Assembly: GCA_023055355.1 (NCBI GenBank) | Contig: JALJCS010000024.1 | Location: 8,881,501 to 8,945,500 of the forward strand | Length of the DNA stretch: 64,000 nt | Source of the DNA: Agelaius tricolor | Taxonomy: Eukaryota; Chordata; Aves; Passeriformes; Icteridae | Direction: 5' to 3' | Shown here: piece by piece, positions 36,281-49,821 of the stretch | How positions within the stretch are numbered: the first letter of the stretch is position 1 | Layout: each line of letters starts with the position of its first letter | The notes under the pieces: generated by a model | Told to the model about the DNA's origin: nothing | Database searches by the model: none | What the model saw: only the letters and a program-made list of their open reading frames with translations | Translations under genes and position numbers: made by a program

Positions 36281-39200
36281 CTGAAAATACAACAGAGAGA
36301 ATGTCAGATGTCTTGTGCTCTGTTCCACTTTGAGACACTCAATGTTTTAAAAATGAAAACTTCTGGTTCTTTAAATGGTGAAAGCACTTGTCAATGACGA
36401 GCTGAAATCTAAAAGAAATTCAATATTTAAAAATCAAGCAAAACTCCAGAAGACATAAAAGCTGAAAACATCTCAATTTTATAGCCAAATCTTTCTTTTT
36501 GATTACCCAAGTCTTTACATTTACCCAGTATGAGGCAGACAGCAAGCAATTTGCACGTGCTATTGGGTTTACCTGGGTCATAACTCACACAATGCATAAT
36601 CCATATTAAAAGCCCCCATTCTTCTAACTTATCAGAAGAAAACCTGTGATGTCACTTTGGATTTTTTGTCATGAAAATTAACTACTATTTAATAATGAAC
36701 TGCATGTCATAATTTACCTTACCTCCTTACCTATAAGGGAATGAATTCCATTTATAGCTAATTTTTAACAATACTCCATAGAAATAGATATATTCATTCA
36801 TGTGGAAAAAAAAATCAGTATTCCTCCCATTTTCCTCCAGTGGATAGAGCAAAGTGAAATATGGTCTTTCATATTTTTATGGAGCAGAACCATTAAATAT
36901 ACCCTCACATCCTAACCCTGGATGACAAATTGTCTGAATTATACTTTCTACTTGCTTGTGTCTTCAACATGGTCAATTTTCTAAAAGATCAAAGCTAGTT
37001 TTATACTCTATGCCTTATAATTTGGGACACGACTTCCCAGAGGATGCCAAATTAGAAATTTGCTTTATGTCCATGAAACCTTCACAAGTAACTCCTTTTA
37101 CGATATTATCAATTATGGTGCTCATCTTTGACAAGCTTTTGAAGTATAATGGATAAAAATTCCTGTAGTCCCTCTCATATTATGGACAGACACTATACAA
37201 AAGTTCAAACATCGTCATTCTTTTTGAGGAATATCTAACTTCTGAAGCTATTCCACTGACTTTATTAAATTTTTTTTATGTGGGAATGACTCAACGTAAT
37301 GGTGAAGTGAGCATGGCTTCAGTTATTTCACAAGACAATTACAGCAGATAGCTCCTAAGTATTTATCTTGTTGCCTAAAGCCTGAAAAGAAAATGGATAT
37401 GAAATCTTCACTTAGGAGTTAGGAGTAACTCCTTCTTAGGATTAGGAGGCCTTAAAGTGATGCTGCTATCAATGAATAAAATTTCTTTGTATCAATCCAG
37501 GGTCATTCATGAGTTCATGGTGTACAGTGCCAGAGAGACAACTACTTTAGATTAATCCGACTTACAGCCACCAAATGAAATTTATGAGCTCCATAACTTT
37601 TGATTCTTCATATTTTCCTGGCAGGTTTGTAAGGAACCCAACATTTGGTGTGGTTTTTGCTTAAGTGATTAAGACTTGTTTCTTATTTAACTCCCCACTG
37701 TTGGATTTGAACCCAAGTCTAAATGATCATGTCCTCAGGTCCTCAAGTCAAAAATTTGAATCTCATGTGAATCCAACCAAAGGTTCTGGCTTACTTATTT
37801 CACTGAAAGACTAATGTTTTTTTCAGTGCTCATGGGGTTTTTTCCTGCCCCAAGATATTTATTGAGCTCCTCTCTAGACTTCTTAAGTGTAAGGTTCGTA
37901 TACCAGCATTTGAATTTTCCATCTTCTTTTTTTACATCCTTTACGATGACAATGTTTGAATATGTCAATGGCTCCTGCATTATAAGAATGTAAAAGAATG
38001 AAAAATAATGACACTGTTCAAACTCTTACCCACTTCTACATCTTGGCTTCTGACTTTCCCTTTTTGCCAAAGCAACTCACTGGGAATTTTCATGAAGTAG
38101 TTTGTCTGGATAGAAATCTTCCTCAGACCCCTGCCTTCCAGATTATAGTTTAATTACATTTTAATTGACTCTTTCAACTGGACTCATCCCACCTGACATT
38201 AGACATACAGTAGATGTGCATAAATTAAGCAACCAAGTCTTCTCTGGAGTCAATAATTAGAATGGAATACTTTTGAAAATTCTCTGTTCTTGAAAGCAGG
38301 TTAAATCACAGCTTTTATTTCTCCCTGCATATATTTGAAACAAAAAGGGGTCTTGTCAGAGTGGAATAAAATTTCAGAATTTCCAAAGGGCTCCTCCTAC
38401 TGCACTGACAGCTTTCTTACCATCTTTGTTATTGATGGCTACTTTTATCAGTAATGATTCATATTCTACATGACTAACCTAATAAACAGCATCACATCCC
38501 AACACTCCATGTAAAGCACCAATAAAAACTCCAGCAAGCAGCTGTTCCTTGCCTGAGCAAGAAATTATTGCCTTAAATCTTTCTGAAATAATGTAATATT
38601 CCCAAATCTAAAAGGTTTTCAGCCAAGAACAAAGAGGTTCTCTTTAAGAAAAGACATTTTATAACTATGTCTAAGTTAAAGGTATCAGGGACACCTCCTC
38701 GACATGTGCAGAAAACATTCTGCATTGCTGAATCCTCTCAAAAGTGTCACAACTCTGACTTTGAGAACTGGCATGAGCAGTGTGACAAAGCACATCTTTT
38801 CACTGATTCATGATACAAATCTTCAAGATTCTCTTCTAGTAACAGAAGGGATTGTAAGGAATCTTTAAAATATGACAACATGAGTATTTTCCTGCTGACT
38901 TACCAGAAGCTATTGCTTCTAAGTTTATTTATATAGGATATATTTTCAGGATATTTCTCAAGTCACAAATGATTCTGATATAACACATTTTATCAAAATT
39001 TCTGCCATTCAAGTCTAAAGCAACAAATTTATATGCACATATCAATAGCTAAAACAATGTCTATTAGCAATAATATAAAACCAGAAATGTAGGCAGCTGT
39101 CACAAGAAGACTGGCTGTACATCTCTACAGCACTCTACTCTACAAAACAATCAATGTTGAGATGTGAGACTGCTGCACCTGACTTATCATCACAGCACAG

Positions 39201-40846
39201 CAAAGGCTGCTGAAATTGCAGTCTCCCTTGTTCCTGCTCCAGCCACGGGTCTGACCTGGTTCATCCTAACAATGTCAGAAATGTACACATATTCTCCAGA
39301 TTATATAATTATTTCCCCTTCCCCTGCTCCTCTAGTTCCAGAAAACCTTCCAAGGTCTTACTGGAGAACTAATTACAAAACTGTGTCCTGTTACACTACT
39401 GGGACATCCCTACAGCCCCACTGAATGGAAGCTTTTCCAAATCATTTGCAGCCTGGGATTGCTCCTCTTTATGCTTTAAAGTAACTCACATGATGTTTCA
39501 TACACAAACATGGGAACAACCTTGAGACAGCATTGATTTTAACTGATACTCTTTAAGCTGCCTTGAAGCACAGCACTAATATTGAAATTGAGATTTAAAG
39601 GGAAATAATATGCATAACACTTTGCACTGAAGTAAAATGTTTGTACAACCAAAAGAATCTATCACCATTAGTTTCCCTAAATTATTGAACATATCCATTC
39701 CCCAAAGGCTCAGAATAAGGAATTTCCTTTAGAAACTTCACCTTGCTTCCTCAAGAAATGTAAATTTTCAAATAATTTCGAAGTGGTAATATTCCCCTGG
39801 CTGAGAGCCTCAGTTCATGAATGTGTCTCTACAAAAGAAACAACCTGCAAAAATTAACTAATTCCTGACACATAATCAGGAATTCAGACTCCCAGGAATT
39901 CTCACTGTGATTACCAGGGAGAACAGTAAGGGTGTCTGCCAAAAAAGTAGAAAGCTTTGTGCACTCACACATTTTAATGATAGACACCTGTTAAAGTACT
40001 TGGACAACTTCAACATATTCCTTTGGACCTTCCAAAGTATATCTCATGAACTCCAAACACAATCTACTTGGTTTTTGTTAATATGAAGAGCTTTGTCTTG
40101 CCTACTTCCCCAGCTCTTCAGAGACCGTGACCTTGTCTTAGAAAGCTTTAAAATGCCCCTCAAAGTTAAGGATACCTTACACTGATTCTTTGTAACTGGC
40201 AGGACATGAACTGCAAGGTACAGGCACAGGATCTGTTTCTTCTCTATCACAGCAAAAGGACAAATACAATAAATTTTAAGTGTCAAACAGTCTTCTGGTT
40301 TTCAACTGGCATGAAGTCTTTTACTATGGAGGAAACATTGTTTGGAAACAACTAGGGAGAAACTAATGTCTGATTTTCAATCCTGTGTCCACTAAATTTG
40401 TTTTGTACCAATTCACAACGACATTTTCTTACAAGGGCAGAAAATACTTGCTTGATGCTCTTTACATTATGGGTCAATGACTAAGGTTCTGGCTTTGTTT
40501 GGACCTGAAATCTAATTTCCTTCTGAAGACAGTGCAGAGACTTTGCTCTACTGGATCTTCACAGAATGACAAGCATCACTGCTGTTTCTGTTTAAAAGAC
40601 AGGCCAATATTAAATACTCTTGAGAAACACACTAATACCAGAAAGAAGTAGATTGTGCTGGTCTGGACACTGTCAAACACAGCAGACATAGCTGCTGTAG
40701 CATTCACACGTATCTGTCAGATGGGAGCGAGATCTTTACATAGACAGGATCACCTCTTAATTTCATATAAAGGCAATGAGAGTACAGCCACTTATTGCAA
40801 AACAGGATGAAGGCTGTCCTAGGCAGATGTGCATTGCTCTGGTTAC
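36281..40846 (-). other. SORCS2: SORCS2 intron
   Basis: A 4.6-kb AT-rich intron. A 61-codon minus-strand frame (37795-37980) and an 86-codon plus-strand frame (39164-39424) were examined and match nothing recognised. No repeat family is evident. Confidence 0.8.
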
Positions 40847-40972
40847 CTTATCACTTGTTATGCTTCTCTTCTTTTTTGGTTGATTTGCAGGTAGTAGCAC
40901 ATGCAAGTCAGCAGCTGTGGGCAGACCAGGTTTCACAACTGTCATGAGTGTTTCTTCAGGTATACTGGTCTC
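40847..40972 (-). CDS. SORCS2: SORCS2 exon with basic cleavage-like motif
   Basis: Forty-two whole codons: ETSIPEETLMTVVKPGLPT, AADLHVLLPANQP, then KKKRSITSDK. VVKPGLPT is a signature of the SorCS membrane-proximal (leucine-rich) region. The KKKRS sequence aligns with human RKRS, near where, as I recall, SORCS2 can be processed to a two-chain form. Donor GTAACC and acceptor cttcacag are normal. Confidence 0.95.
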
Positions 40973-42582
40973 CTGTGAAGACAATGAAGACACACTCTGT
41001 GTTTTATATAAAATACATAAGTAACTCCACATATGGCTTTTAGACTTCATTGTTCAGATCCTTAATATCTAAAGGGAATTCCACTAGAAGCTGAAATATG
41101 AACAAAGCCAAACATAAATGTACTGAAATATGAGTTGCTCTTTGAATATTGGAAGACCTAAGTGTTGTTATCGCATTAAAGTAATTCAGTGGCATCAAGA
41201 AAAGAAGCAAAATGAGGAGGTTTTCAAGTTTTATCAAAACTCTGCAATGGCCAAACACTTCTGAGGTAACAAGAAAAAAAAATCCCTAGTGGTTTAGGAT
41301 CCTTTGTGGGCAATTCAGACACAGTGTAGACTTAGAAGTGCATATTCATTACAGCTAACTTTAGCTTCTGAAGGTTGCTTAGGAGGGTGCTTAATGGACA
41401 GAGAGAAGTCCTTCAATGTGAGACTAAGAACACTCAGGTTCAGCTTCTGAAATTGTAATGAATACCTTCATTCCCCTGCTGAAAGTCAAGTGCACCTCTT
41501 TGTAAAACAGTTTGTGCAAATTTGGCATTTAGTCCAAAATTTCTCCATGTTTGTACAATGCAGCCACACAATTTTAGTGACCATACCCTGGGCACTTTCC
41601 TTGGTCTTCCTCAAACAGATTCTGAGACTCTATTAAATTGTTCATATGCTTTGGTAAATGTTTTAGTAATTATTAAAATGCAAGAGGTTTTAATAGGGGA
41701 ATAAAATAGTTTTTGACTGACTCTAATGGAACTCATTATGGAATGAGTTTAATTTGATAAAAGCAAGAAATTAATTTGACATCTGATAAGAATCTCAAAG
41801 AACAAAAAGCGGGAAACTTTATAAAGTCAAAAAGTTTAGAACCTGATTTGCATGACTGCAAATCCAGGAAGAGTAAAATGATTTAGAATTCCAACATTTT
41901 ATAAACAATATCAAGCTGTACCTCAGTGCCACTGCCCCCATGAAAGCCAGTGTGTGCACCCTCACTTGCTGGCAGGGTGTGTGCCTGAAGAGCTCTCGAG
42001 CCCAAAGTTTCCATGAGGTGATCTAATGCCACAGCACTACTGCATAGTTTGCACCTGATTTAACCTACAGGATTCAGCTGTTCCAGATTTCTTTTGTGAA
42101 CATGCTCTGAAAAACAACTGTATAAATTTTGTGCCTATATACTATACATAATTTTCAAAGTTACAGAACAAGCATAGGAAATTCTTTCTTTCTGCTTTGT
42201 TTTCACAAAAAGATAATGTCTTTTATATTACTCATTGCTTAGCTTCTAAATCTACCACATTTAAGCTACTTAACTCTTCCTGCTTTGGAGTCAGCAGTGT
42301 TTGCTAATATGTCTCTTCCTAATCCCAGAGAGCAATATTTAGCATTAATTGCCAATTAGGCTGTGTTAGACCTAAACTGTCTGTGTTACAATATCATCGT
42401 CGACAGCTTGCACTTAAAAGTGACACTAGGCTCAAACTTGCATGAAATGTGGCTCATGAGGTTCACTTTATTATTTTGCTCTGCCTCCATTTCAAAATAC
42501 CTTCTACATGAGAATGTATTAACTTAACCTTCAAGCTTTACAACTGGTGAGGGACCATTTTATGACCAATCTGAAGGAGCAC
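40973..42582 (-). other. SORCS2: SORCS2 intron
   Basis: A 1.6-kb intron with no recognised repeat or gene. Confidence 0.8.
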
Positions 42583-42695
42583 CTTTGCAAGAAGTCGCGT
42601 CACCACCCGCCCAATGTCTTCTCTCCACTCAGGTATGTCGGGGTTGTACATGTCCAGGTCCTTAGTAAACTTCAGAGGAAGAACATGAAAATTAT
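42583..42695 (-). CDS. SORCS2: SORCS2 ectodomain exon
   Basis: It completes an Asp codon and then reads NFHVLPLKFTKDLDMYNPD, IPEWREDIGRVVTRLLAK. This aligns with human QFQVMPLQFSKELDAYNPNTPEWREDVGLVVTRLLSK, at the start of the leucine-rich membrane-proximal domain. Acceptor tttttctag; donor GTGCTC is weak after the +2 position. Confidence 0.95.
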
Positions 42696-44400
42696 CTAGA
42701 AAAACAAAAAGAAATAGCACGAAATAAACTAGATTGCAGAAGGGGTTTGATAGAACTGAAAGTCTCTATTTAGCACTTTGTGCTGTGCAGCACTGCAGTA
42801 TCTAGGACCCCTGCTGCTCTCTGTTGTCAGGCATTCAATTTCTTTCTGTATTTTCATCAGCACCATCAAAATTGTGCCCAAAGACTAAAGAAAGGAGGAA
42901 GAAAAGGAAACAAAGTAGATTTACATACATGCTCTAGGGTCATAATGTTCCCAATAATTTTCCCCTAGCTCAATAAGGGAGTATTAAAAAGAAGTCATTG
43001 GTTTCTTTTATTAGAAATGCTAATGTACCAATGGATTTTATTCTCACTAAATCATAAGCATGTGGGGGTTTTTACACTAGATGTTTCTGTTTTCTGTATA
43101 AAATGAACATATTACTCCATAAATTAAATATGAAAATAGGAACAGAAATTACATTACAAAGGCTAACTACTTCCCTCTTTGAAGAAAAAATAAAACAAAG
43201 GTACACCCACAATATTTCTCTGGATATTTTCAAAAATATCTGAAATACTAGAAATGGGATGATCCTCAGAAAAAAGTCTCTAAAATCTTCCCTTTCTCCC
43301 TACAGGATCCTTGGATGAAAACCTAGGGAACTTAATGCAAAGCAGGGATAGAGAACCTCTGGAATGCACAAGTCAAACCTGCTTCCCCTCAGTGTTTCCA
43401 ACAGAATTTTATTTAAACATGGCTTTCTTTTTCAAAAGTTTCTTTATTTTTCTGATGGCCAGTACTTTCATGCTCTTGATATCAGGATTGGCAAAAGAAG
43501 CACTGGAATGATAAAGCCATTGATGTAGTCACACTAAGAGGGTTATACTTCTAAAGGTTTCTTAAAGAGCTGATGCATTTATAAATGGTAATATAAATAT
43601 TATACCCATTTATCTTTGAAAATGAGAAGGTTCATAAAAGCTCCATTTAGCATAAGTGTGGGTTTTGTCATTATTTCAAAATAGTAAGTATAATAAAAGC
43701 AAAAATAACACAATCTTCTTCAGACAACAGAGATGTATCACGTCTTGTATTGCATGATAGCTGAAGGCTTTTAGCTCTGCATTAAAATAAAAGCTTTTAT
43801 ACTTATCACAGTCCCCACATGTGACAGTACAATTACAAATTTAAATAATTTCCCAGCACTGAATTTTCCACAGTATATTCTGCCTTGTCACCACATAATA
43901 AAACACAAAAAAGCCACACCAGGACACAGTGTGGAACAAGAGCTGAAGGGTTATTTAATAATTACAGCAGAGCTATATTTGATCCAAAATCTCAGATAAA
44001 CATCAAGGTAACAGTGATATATTGTGATGAAAGGCAATTATTTGACACGGTTTTCAATGCTGAGAGCATTTTCTTTTTTTTTTTTTCTTTTTTTTTCAGA
44101 GGTATTTAGACTACTTTACTTACAAATTCTGGGAAACTTTCTAGTCACTGGCCAAAATACTATTTTAACACATATAGCATCTAGGAACCACAGTAACATT
44201 TAAAATAAGCAAAGTAAACAAAATGTTTGACTATTCAGCTTTTTGGAGTTATTTAGTGACTGTTCATGCCTCTTATTTTAACAATTAAATCTGGCATTAG
44301 ATTTAATTTTACAATAGGTTCACTTGTGGTAGGGCTGGTTTTAGACATCCAATAAAATTACATATTAAACAAAAAAAAAGGAAAAAGACTAATGTCTCAC
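42696..44400 (-). other. SORCS2: SORCS2 intron
   Basis: A 1.7-kb intron. A T-rich run at 44071-44098 is the only simple sequence noted. Confidence 0.8.
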
Positions 44401-44524
44401 CAAAAACATGGATAACTTTTGAGTCCTGAAGCATAGAGCTCCCACAGGAAACTTGTACTGTAACTCTGACATCACCTGTCTCAGCAAACTTTGTCACCAG
44501 AAAACTCTCCAATGTAAGCAGTGG
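44401..44524 (-). CDS. SORCS2: SORCS2 PKD-like domain exon
   Basis: It reads PLLTLESFLVTKFAETGDVR, VTVQVSCGSSMLQDSKVIHVF, then one base of the next Asp codon. The TGDVRVTVQ strand is typical of the PKD-like fold, and a conserved Cys is present. Acceptor ttaaag; donor GTGAGA. Confidence 0.95.
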
Positions 44525-45650
44525 CTTTAAAAAAAACAAAGAACAGAATTTCAGCAAGAACCATGAGAACAGTGCTGAAAAACACTGTTGTTAAAAATAT
44601 CAGCAAAAAAAATTTCACATAAAATTTAAAATTTTCAATATTTTATCAAATCTATCAACTACAATTTTCAATACAGAATTTTTCTTTCCTTGAAAGGATC
44701 TTATGCAATCAAGCAGCCAGATGAGAAAAATCTTTCTTTTAGAGTAATCAGTCAAGTATTAGGTTTTCAGTCAGATCCCACTAAAATTAATGGAGTCTGA
44801 GTGAGTCTCAACAATCTCTACAAGATTATATGAAGCAACTCATTTGCCTCAAAAAATGTAGGGTATAACAGGGTCAAAAGGATTAATGCTGTCAGAGCAG
44901 CAGCCCACAGTCACCTCTAAGGTGGAGCTGAGATACTCTGCTCCCTTACCACATCCTTAAGAAAGACAAAACCCTTCACAAGACCCTCAGAGCCTCTTCT
45001 TGCAATGGCAAAGTCAGTAATGATGAACAGATACAGGCTGGGATTAGGGTAGACAGGACATTCACAAGAAGAAAGTTCACTGCACTTATTTGAAGCATTC
45101 CTCTGTCACACTTAGTCTGCCTCATAAAGAAAATTTCTTATCTGTTATTGAAAAAATGACCTTAAAAGAAATTAACCCAGCTATACAATAAATACTCCCC
45201 AGCAGAAATACTTGGATGCTCTAGGACATGTTTATACAGACTTTGATCCACAAATGAATAACACTAGATTGTTTGAGTGCTCTCAATGTTTTGATATCCT
45301 TTAAGATAACACATTTATTTTTGATATGACAGTTATTTTAGACTCACAGAAAACATTTATCTATACAATGAAAAAACCCAAACAACCTATATATATATTT
45401 GTTCAGCACTTCAATTTACATCACTCATGTTATTAGCTTGGAAGTGCATAAATCTAAGTTTCATCATTCATCAGTAATGATCCCAAATCCACTCCCCTCT
45501 AGAAACTGTTTTTTCCCACAGGTAATGAAGCAGAAGAAAATGTTGTTTTCCCCCCACAAAGCAAACAGTTTAAAATTAGAAAGAAAGGGACAACCTTTAC
45601 TGGAAAGGGATTGAAATAATCTCTTGAAATAATCAAAACCATGTGTGTAC
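44525..45650 (-). other. SORCS2: SORCS2 intron
   Basis: A 1.1-kb AT-rich intron with nothing recognised. Confidence 0.8.
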
Positions 45651-45784
45651 CTGAAGATTGTTTCCTATCCACCAGTAGAAAACTGTCAAATTAGGGTTCT
45701 TAGGCAGGATGATGGCTGTCAGGTTCACCTCCTGGTTTCTCCCAATGACTGGAACCACTTCTAAATTTAAAGCCTGGAGTGGAG
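45651..45784 (-). CDS. SORCS2: SORCS2 exon, second PKD-like region
   Basis: It completes a Ser codon and reads PLQALNLEVVPVIGRNQEV, NLTAIILPKNPNLTVFYWWI, GNNLQ. Two NLT glycosylation sequons and the FYWWIG core match human. Acceptor ctttgttcag; donor GTACAC. Confidence 0.96.
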
Positions 45785-48700
45785 CTGAACAAAGTTCCAA
45801 AAATATCATTGAACAAGAATCCATCAATTTATTAACACCTCCTTCCCCAAAAGCCTCCCACCTGTTCACCATAAGGTCCTGAATTTATTTTTCCCTTCCT
45901 CCTTTCCTTCCTCTTTTACATCCATATTGAAAGCTATGGACATAATTGGAAAGACCTCATTTCAACTACAAAACATCCCCCAGATGACCCCAAAACCCCT
46001 CAAACCAAATCTTAAAGCAATAAGACAGATCAACAAAATGGGCTTCTCTCATACCCATTCGTTTCATTCATGTCCAATTCGAGACACATAAGCAAATACT
46101 CCAGTTAAAAACTGGAAAAGGCAATCTCAGCTTTTTTTTTTTCTTTTTTTAAACTCAGTAACAAAAGATCAAATGAATAGAAATCTAACAAGTCTCAAAT
46201 TGCTAAGGGAAAATCAGAAAACTGAAAAAGAATGCTGCTGACTACTCATTTTCATTATAAAATATCAGCTGTTAGGCTCACATAAAAAATCTCATTAATT
46301 CATGCTTTAAAATAGATCTGTACATCAGGGGAGCATTTATTTGCAAATCAAAATAGATAACCTCTGGACTCCAAAATGTGGTAGGTTTATTCCTTTCTGA
46401 ACTACTAAAACCATAAACATGACTATTTGTTTAAAAGAAATGGATCATTACAACGGTTTTATCTGCTTGTGTTATGTTTATTAGTGTTGTGCTGTTTCAC
46501 AGTACAGTAACTGTGTTGAAAGAAAATCTTTCCCTCAGAGGTTTCCCAGTATATCTTTATCAGAATGTCTGAAGGTAAAAGCTTTTTAACAGCACAATGT
46601 GGGAACTAGAATTTCTTAATTTCTTCACCTGCACCAACTACCTGGGATACGAAACCACTGCAGAGTTCAACATTCATTCCTTACACAGAATGAATACCAT
46701 CCATTTCTGTTCCATTCGAAATATTTTTTAACTCATTCAAAGGTTTTTCATCTCAGTGCAAACTTAATGGTAATTAACACTGCTCTGAAGCATTTCTCTT
46801 ATTTTGTATCAGGGACTGAGTCATTGCTGGTTCACTTCTAATTTCACTTTGACTAAACTGACTGAACTTCTGAGAGTAAGCTGTCCAAAGCCCTTTTCCA
46901 CCTCACTTCACTTGGTCTGTGTGGTGCTTCATCTGAATGTAAGGCTCTATTTTACTCTGCATTTTCTCCAATAACTCTCAAACCACCTACATGAATTCAA
47001 AAAATGTTGGGTGCTTTAACAAATTATTTCTTCAGTAGCTTCCAGAGGAGTAAAAAATGCTTCTCTGGTGATGGTGTCTTGAATAAAATTCAGAAATGTT
47101 AGGAATTTCAATAAATTTGTTCCTCCTAGAAATATATTTTCCTTCTCGAAGGATCTGAGAAACTTTTTACCTTCTGCCACAAACCTGTGTTTTCACAGAG
47201 GAAACTGATTACTTTGAGATATGGTTTTGTTCCAGAAGAAGATTACTTTCTTTTCCAAAATTTTTAGAGGCCAAGTTACTTGGTACTTGAATGATGACTG
47301 TAATTTCAGGTTTGATCTTTCTATATATTAAAGAGCTGAGAATAATTACTGTGAATCCTTCTGCTTGTCTCTGTTACACAATTCCATAATGCATTTGAAC
47401 AAGCTTCATAGCACTCTTAAGTGTGTACAATTAAGACTGAAGTTATATGATTTCTATTTAACTAAGTTCAAATTTCAGTAGTTTCCAAAGTTCTACACTA
47501 TACAGGTCATGGTTCCGTGAAAAATAAAATGCATGCAGCATATGTATTAATGGATGTATGCAGCTCTTCTTTAGTTCTTTTTATTCTGAGTTCTTGGGCC
47601 TCTACAGTTGCCTACTCACATTTATGCTAATTCTAATTTCTAATTTGTCTTGCAGTTCATTAGAAAGTTTTAGATTGTTTAATCTGGATCAGAAAGTATG
47701 ATTTGCCTGACAGGCTAAAATTCTCATAACTGTCCTGCATTAAAGAGTATCACATAGCAACCTGGCAGAAGTGGAAAGATTTCCTCTTCCATTTCCCTCT
47801 GAAAAAATTCCCTGGGAATAATACATCAGTTGAAGACTGCTGACTCCTGAAAGAAGAATTCTACAGAGACCCCTGCTTTCATGGTATTCCACAGTGAAAA
47901 ATGTCCCTTAATGGCTATCAGTGTTTCACTAGAACGTAGAAATTGCAGTTTAATTAGTGCCAACTAATTTCCTCAAATCTTGTAATTTACCTAAAAAAAT
48001 TAAACAGAGCAAATCGCGGTGAAAGCATTTCCTCAAGCAGGCTGTGTAACACACTTCCATGAGTCTGCCAGTCCCTGTGCAGCATTCAGGGCAGGCTCAG
48101 GCAGGAATCACATCTGCCTCAGTGCCCTGCTGCCTCTGCACTTCAGCACCAGTCCCCTAATGCACCAATCATTTACTTGTGTAAAACAACTCTGCTTTCT
48201 GCAATTTGAAAATCTGCTGCATAAAAGAGAATCAACATCTTTTAGTTTTACTGTTTACTCTAACATAGGCCATGTTAAAAGCACACTTTGAGAAAGTCTT
48301 CTGCTTTTTATCAGGCCTTGCTACTGCTTGTCATTCTCTGAAGGGTTAGAAGTTATTCTTGGAGAGAAGAATGTCACACAGAGTTTTTTCCTGTTCATTG
48401 CTTGTATAGCTCTACTATTTCTTTGCCTACTCCACTTCTCAGCACCTAGAAGCTTCTCAAATGTAACAGTGAAGCCCTAAGTAATTTATCTGAGCTCTTC
48501 GGAGGTGTCAAATGATTTAAAAAACAAACACAACAAAGAAACAGATAATGAAACTGAGTTGTAAAATTTGATTCTGAATCTTTATGTTTGATACAAACAG
48601 GAGATTGGTCTTTAGCATGAATGTGTTTGCCTTTGTCTGCTACTCAAAGAAGAACTGGAAACTCTGAACTCAAGAACGCTGACTAGCAAAATACAAAAAT

Positions 48701-49634
48701 ATCAGCAGTCACTAGACAAGCTGACATAAAGCAGATGGCTCTGTGCATAACCTGGTATATGGCTCCAGTGATTTCCACTGCTTTGGGATTAGGATGGAAG
48801 GCACACCACTCACAACAGAGGGAAACAGACACCTGGAGAATGCAAGATGAGTATCTTTCCCTTTGATGTTACTAGTTTCTGAATTTTTTGACGCATCTGA
48901 AAACAGGCAATAGCTGTCCTGAATCTCAAAGGAAGAGGAGAAATCAGTTCCACTTCTGAGTTTCCTTCTTCATTTCAGTTATGAGATGACTGAGGTACAT
49001 TAAGCTTGCAATGGTGCATGATATTCCCTGGGCCGTGCTATTCTTTATTTTATATCTGTTTGATTGGGGTTTTTCAGTCTTAATTAAGGAGAGGAACAGA
49101 AATACAAGTCAAATAATACTGCCTGCAAACATTAAATTATATCCAAGCACCATTTAAAACTCTGTGACAATTAACTACCTAAAATTTAGATTTAGAACCA
49201 CTGAGATTTTGACTATTTTTTAGAATCATACAAGAACTCATGTTTCCCAACACGTCTGTTAACTTGCTTTACACTGCACCTGGAAGCTCTACAAAGACAT
49301 AGCTCAAAGTATTAAATTTTAGCTGCTAAGGCTGACAAGGGGTTTTGAATCAGGAAGATGGATCAAACCTGAAATTTATACTGAGGCATGCTTGTTATTT
49401 AAAAGATTAATAAACCATCCTTCTGCCAAATCCAAACAAAACTAATTCTGACCTCCTGCTGGATTAGGTTTACAAGCTTCTGCATTAATAACACACAACA
49501 CTGCAGGACTGCATGAGGATATTGAAAAAATAGGGTCTTTCTTAATTGTGACTAGCAATTTTCTTTCCTCCTTCATAGCTGACATGAGGTTTGTACACAG
49601 TGGCCAAAGTAAGAAAACCAAAGAGCTGATTTAC
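45785..49634 (-). other. SORCS2: SORCS2 intron
   Basis: A 3.9-kb AT-rich intron. A T-run near 46132-46149 is present. No exon-like sequence or repeat family was recognised. Confidence 0.8.
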
Positions 49635-49821
49635 AGTTGACTTGGACGAACACCACAGCCTCGTCATGCCCAGCCACATTCTCAGCCTTCACGGAGACGC
49701 GGTAAATCCCGGGATTCTCGTAGCGGTGACGGATGGGCTCTCCAGTCATCGTCAGGTTCACGTATATCGCCTTAAAGCCATCCCCAAGATCTACCTGGTA
49801 TTTGGTACTCAATACATCACC
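49635..49821 (-). CDS. SORCS2: SORCS2 first PKD-like domain exon
   Basis: Sixty-two codons plus one base: GDVLSTKYQVDLGDGFKAIY, VNLTMTGEPIRHRYENPGIY, RVSVKAENVAGHDEAVVFVQ, VN. The motifs DLGDG, HRYENPGIYRVSV and AGHDEAV define the PKD fold, and one NLT sequon is present. Acceptor tccttttag; donor GTAAAT. It is nearly identical to human. Confidence 0.96.

Noticed and set aside
37795..37980. 61-codon minus-strand frame (MQEPLTYSNIVIVKDVKKED...)
   Set aside because: Composition looks protein-like, but there is no SORCS2 homology, and including it between the flanking exons would disrupt the conserved DK-RIAAI junction.
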